Shown piece after piece: positions 59,801 through 64,000 of a stretch of DNA of 64,000 nucleotides. The stretch comes from Mallotus nudiflorus (Eukaryota > Streptophyta > Magnoliopsida > Malpighiales > Euphorbiaceae). The translations under genes and the position numbers were made by a program. The notes under the pieces were generated by a model, which was given only the letters and a program-made list of their open reading frames with translations, did not search any database and was not told where the DNA came from. The stretch covers positions 1,068,001 to 1,132,000 of the forward strand of contig CANTUR010000281.1 in assembly GCA_947683625.1 (NCBI GenBank), read 5' to 3'. Numbering within the stretch: the stretch's first letter is position 1; each line of letters starts with the position of its first letter.

Positions 59801-61600
59801 TTATTTTAATCTTTTTGCGGTCCGCGTTATCCATATGGTCTTAAATTTCAGTTCTTGGGCTAGTCGCTTGCATTGCTGGAATGCGAGGCCGAGACGAGGT
59901 CTGAGCTACCCTATCAAGCTAGGCAACCTTCGGCAGATCTGGACTATATTATGTAAAAGAAAAATTTTTCAAATAAAAAAATAACAAGTTTTAGATTTAA
60001 TACATTACTAAGTTTTAAAATTTAGTATTTTCTATCTATTTATTATTTTTTTAATTTATAAACTGGTAATGATATTTTTATTAATTAAGATAAAACTATT
60101 TAAGTGACTATTTTTAATTTTAAAAAGTGTTTATTAGTCATATTTTTATGTATTAAAATAATTAATTAAAATAATCAATTAATCATTTAGAGATAAATTA
60201 ATAAATCGTCATAGATGCATTAAGTCTTATAATTATTTAATACTGTTTTAAAATAGTATTTGCAAAAAATATTTTTAGTTTTCTATTATAAAAATATATA
60301 ATAGATTTTAAACATTTTATCAGCCTAATTTATTTTGAAAAGAAAGAAATAAAAAAAAGAAACAGAAAAAAATAATAAAATTGGTCCCAAACAGAAACAA
60401 TACTAGATGTGATGAAAAAATCTCAAATTCAAAATGAAATGGTTATACAAATAGGAATAATAATTTTAAAATCTTGGATTGAATTTAGATTTAAAAAAGA
60501 GGGAAAATAAAGAAAATAAATTTTATTTTTTTTTAAATTAAAATAAATAATTTGGAAGGCAACTAGTGCTACTGGAGTAGAGTGGAGTGGAGTGGAATGT
60601 TACTTGAGGACTTCTCCACCCCAACAAACTAATAGATTGTCTCCTACTCCATAATAAAGCTTAAAGATTGTGACTTTGAAGGCAAACCAAGTGCCACAGG
60701 CAGGAAATTTTCTTTTTCTTTTTCTTTTGAAATCAGAAGTAGTTTCAATCATAATATGTAATTAGATTTATAACTTTTCTATAATTTTATTCAAATCGAA
60801 TTGAAATTTTGAAATTCCAATAAAATATGAATAATAATGATATATATGTAAAAAAAGGTTTTTGTGATTACTGAACTTTTGGAATCACAAAGGGAGAGAT
60901 TATGATGCAATTTTGAGTAACTTAATTTTTACCAAAATCAAATACAGTTTTGATATGGTCAGAATTTTGTTGGCAGTGGGTGGGTTGATTGTTAGATTTG
61001 AAGTATTAGAAAGGTAGTTGGTTTGTCTTTTGTTTGTTTACTTGCATATAATAAAATATAGTTTTGTTGGTTTGCTGCCTATCCAATTGTACCACAATTC
61101 AATATTTTCAAAATGGGCACAACTTATTGTCCTTTCAACTACATTTTGCACCCTGAATTTTTCCTGAAAAAAAAAAAAAAAAAGCTAGTGTATACAAAAT
61201 GTAGCATATTAATTTCTACCTGAATTAATAAGAGCCATCAAATTAATAATTCCATGGTGGTGACTTTGGATAACTTGTTGGCTCATTAATTTACATGTAA
61301 TGTAATAGTCTATGATACACTAAATTTTTTTATCAGACTATAAATATACCAGTAGATGAAGTATAGATCTATTGATCTTCTCTTTAAAACCTAACTTGGA
61401 TGACATCAGAATTGGAGTTTTATAAGTAAAAATATAGAAACTTCCAAATAATTTATCATAAAATATAATATTATATAAGTTAAAAATTAGTATAAAATTT
61501 ATTAATTAATAACTGAAAAATCAGAAATCCAAATCAATTTAAACAATTAACCATTTAAAATGGTTCAAATTTAAATTTTATTAATTTAAAAACTGAGCTT
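58857..61600. other. Intergenic region between the two alpha-mannosidase genes, part 1
   Basis: No gene. The first ~200 bases should contain the promoter of the downstream (minus-strand) alpha-mannosidase. The rest is AT-rich with a (TTA)n microsatellite (59765-59799), a tandem GGAGT run (60573-60594, four copies of GGAGTGGAGT type), and A-runs (61165-61181). No element recognised. Confidence 0.55.
59765..59799. repeat. (TTA)n microsatellite
   Basis: About eleven perfect TTA units in intergenic DNA. Confidence 0.9.
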
Positions 61601-61611
61601 TTCGTTTAGAT

Positions 61612-62152
61612 TAAAAATAATTTAAACTTTTCAATTTTTTCAATTTGAATGTTTAATTTTTTTTTTTATTGTAATCAAAAGTGTCTGAATTTTAGAAAAG
61701 TATATCAATATAGTATCTCTGGCTGATTTAATGTTGATTGAGTACTGAATTAGATTAAACTAGATTCACTTTTATTTCAATTATTAGTCATGTTATATAT
61801 CACGTGTATTGTATTATTTAAAAGATAAAAATACTCTTATTATTTTATTAAATATTATAAATTGACAAAAATAATCTAAACATTAATTTCTACCGCAGAT
61901 ATAAAAAGTGACCGAATAAGGGTAATTTTATCTTTTAAATAATATAACATACGACAAATGATATGATTAATGATTGAAATAAAAATAAATCTCATTTGAT
62001 CTGATTGAACACTCAGTTAGTATCAAATCGGTCGTAAACAATATATTGATATATTTTTCTAAAGTTAAAACATTTAATTGTAAAAAAAAAAAAATTAAAC
62101 ATTCAAATACAAAAAAATTAGAAATTTCAAACATCAAATTTATAATTTTTCA
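61612..62152. mobile_element. Palindromic MITE, copy 2
   Basis: Same family and orientation as the copy at 26422-26955. Shared blocks in the same order are TATCAATATAGTAT, TTGATTGAGTACTGA, TTTTATTTCAATTATTAGTC, AAATGATATGATTAATGA, TCATTTGATCTGATTGA and TATCAAATCGGTC. The halves again form inverted repeats. The outer left end is eroded, so boundaries are approximate. The copies differ at many positions, so both are old. Confidence 0.65.
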
Positions 62153-62689
62153 AAAAAATACTAACAGATGGTTAACCGAACCGTACACATTGGGGTGTAC
62201 AACACGAAAGAAGCAACCTGAATTGGGCAGCTGAAATTTTTAGCAATCTGATGGTGCAGGTCTGGCTCTAATTGGGTAGCTGAACTTTTATTTATTTTTT
62301 ATTTTTGCAATGGTTGGTTAATAATTTTTTAAATTCTTTATATGAGGCACCACATGATAGATCCTATCCAGATAAATGGTAAGAATTAATCCCATCATAA
62401 GAGAGGGGACTTGAACCGAAGTGCCCTTGACACTTGCGGTGAGCTCTAATGAACTTGTTGCAACAGCTTTAAAAGTTAATAAATTTTTATTTTCTTTTTC
62501 TTGCAGAGATCACTTTCTGTAATTTACAACAGATGTGAAGCACCTAAGATGTTTGTGATGCACAGAGTGACACCCTTCTTGTATACATGTTAAAGCATTA
62601 CTGATCTATGAAACTTAAGCTTTGGTGGACTCATCACAACACTGGAAGTACTTGCACTTGCTTGCTTATGCATCCATTGCAGAAGCTCA
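62153..62689. other. 3' flank of the second alpha-mannosidase
   Basis: Contains a possible minus-strand SINE-like piece (B-box-type GGTTCAAGTCC, complement of 62407-62417). From about 62500 it is probably the 3' untranslated region of the upstream alpha-mannosidase copy. Confidence 0.45.
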
Positions 62690-64000
62690 TCATTTTCCAC
62701 CTGAGGTGGCAAACATTTGCAGATAGTTGAAATCTACAAAGAAGGTGCGAATTTCCATCGGAGCAAGTTCCACAACTAACTTAGCAGGATCTACAGGTCC
62801 TCCCCTCACCACCTTATGTTCTTCAGTTGAGCCTGCTACTTTCCAAGCCAACCTCTTCTTCTCCATCTCAGCTCTTTCTTGGTTGGCAGACAAACTCAAC
62901 TCTGTCACTTTAGCGATCTATAGAAGAAAGAAGTGAGGGAAAAGTTTTAACATCAAAATCTATGGCTTGTTAATCCATGGAAAGAGCATACTGCAACATC
63001 ACTACTGCATTTACCTTCTTGTTTGGGAATAGCTTTTTGAGTTCCACACTTGCCATCACAGAATAATCTTTGTCCTCGCCAGTCTTCACATAATCAAATG
63101 CCCATCAAACACAATTAAAAAAAGATCGTATGTGAGTAATCATAAAAACTAACAGAAAACAAAGATTAACAGAAATGAGACGCGAATTAAGACCTCATAT
63201 AGGTGAGCCAGCCGAAGAAGCACTTTTCCATTTTCAAGTTCCTACAATATTAAGAAAGAAGCAAAACTTTATTTCTTCCTTGACAGATCAAGATAAAAAT
63301 CATAAAGCTCTATAAATTTTTTGTCAATCTATTGTTGGAAGGATCTATTGTTCTTTTAAGAGCAAAAAGAAGAGCTAATTCCAAGAAATTCACAACGTAT
63401 TCTTTTCCCTGCATACCTGAAGGGTTATGACAGCAACATTATTAGGCAAAGTGTATGATGGATCAATCCCCGAAAACGTTGGTGTATGGGAATTAATCCA
63501 ATTACTTCCATCCTGCAAAACCAAAAATCATTTAAGAGTTGCAACTTCATGTGACAAAATCTACTCAAATTTTATCATACCTGTTCCGTAAAGGCCAGGA
63601 GAACTGGGGAATATATCTCCTGTCCAACTGTCCGACGCCACTTGGCACCTTCACCCAAAGGATCAATTCGAACAAAAAACCTTCCTCGGATCTAGAAATG
63701 TAAATTACCCAGCAAATAAGTGAAATTTAATTCTAATCATGACAGCATCATGAATCAGAAAAAACAACTATTTTTGTTGAAAAAGTTTGATTTGTGATTA
63801 CAAGTCTGCAATGCAAACTTACAGTTAAACCCTCACATCCATTTGTGAAACAAACTGTCTCATTCAGCACCTCACCAACACCTCTATTATCATCATGAAT
63901 CAACCTCCTGTAAAGTAAGCATAATGGTTATGAAGCATCCCAACAACAAAACCTGATTAGATAGAAGAAAAACATTAAAGAAGATAAAAGCAAATAACAG
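62690..64000 (-). CDS. Second alpha-mannosidase (GH38), tandem paralogue, C-terminal part; gene continues past the right edge
   Basis: Six exons are visible (minus): 63907-63823, 63691-63581, 63512-63417, 63241-63194, 63083-63015, 62917-62690. Their lengths (85, 111, 96, 48, 69, 228) match the last six exons of the neighbouring gene (85, 111, 96, 48, 69, 222), as do the splice phases. The protein is clearly related but diverged: for example, GGPVDPAKLVVELAPMEIRTF is shared almost unchanged, whereas the tail (VDFNYLQMFATSGGK) is different. No break is seen. Same strand and head-to-tail order show a tandem duplication. The catalytic half lies outside the window, so whether this copy is active cannot be judged. 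Substrate and location are expected to be as for its neighbour. Confidence 0.93.

Noticed and set aside
1..64000. CRISPR arrays, operons, rRNA genes
   Set aside because: The sequence is plant nuclear DNA; no regularly spaced repeats or rRNA-like segments were seen. tRNA-like boxes occur only as SINE-type pieces without a foldable tRNA.

Overview
This window is nuclear DNA from a flowering plant. Spliced genes have short GT-AG (and a few GC-AG) introns, intergenic DNA is AT-rich, LTR retrotransposons are nested, a fragment of a chloroplast gene sits between nuclear repeats, and a plastid-targeted aspartate kinase, a DYW-type PPR protein and the light-regulated protein LIR1 are present. A eudicot is likely; I cannot name the species.

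Layout. 1-14.5 kb is a graveyard of mobile DNA: the 3' end of a Ty3/gypsy chromovirus (1-3648) inserted into the 5' LTR of an old, decayed Sirevirus-like Ty1/copia element (3649-12814), which carries a probable solo LTR in its integrase region (6016-7817). It abuts a DNA element with ~150-bp inverted termini (12815-14172), followed by a nuclear copy of part of plastid rpoC1 (about 14253-14528). From 16 kb the window is gene-rich: aspartate kinase (+, 13 exons), a CCDC86/Cgr1-like ribosome-biogenesis protein (+), a DYW PPR protein (-), LIR1 (-, 2 exons), a GT29 sialyltransferase-like protein (-, 11 exons), a broken DnaJ/DUF3444 gene (+), an RNF10-like RING protein (-, 9 exons), a 29-exon GH38 alpha-mannosidase (-), and the 3' part of a second, tandem alpha-mannosidase (-) leaving the right edge.

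The alpha-mannosidase intron between exons 7 and 8 contains a complete, recent copia insertion (51585-56420) with 254-bp LTRs and a perfect TGAAT target duplication. Its coding region is already full of stop codons, mostly of a kind made by C-to-T change. Two copies of one palindromic MITE family lie at 26.4 and 61.6 kb.

The genes do not form a pathway: they are ordinary neighbours on a plant chromosome. Exon boundaries were read by hand from splice signals, reading-frame continuity and family conservation; no transcript data were available. I found no convincing new biological system. The most interesting points are the dated nested insertions, the deamination-like decay of the young copia, three GC-AG introns, the rpoC1 relic, a circadian/light-type promoter in front of LIR1, and a possible leader-intron structure inside the gypsy LTR.
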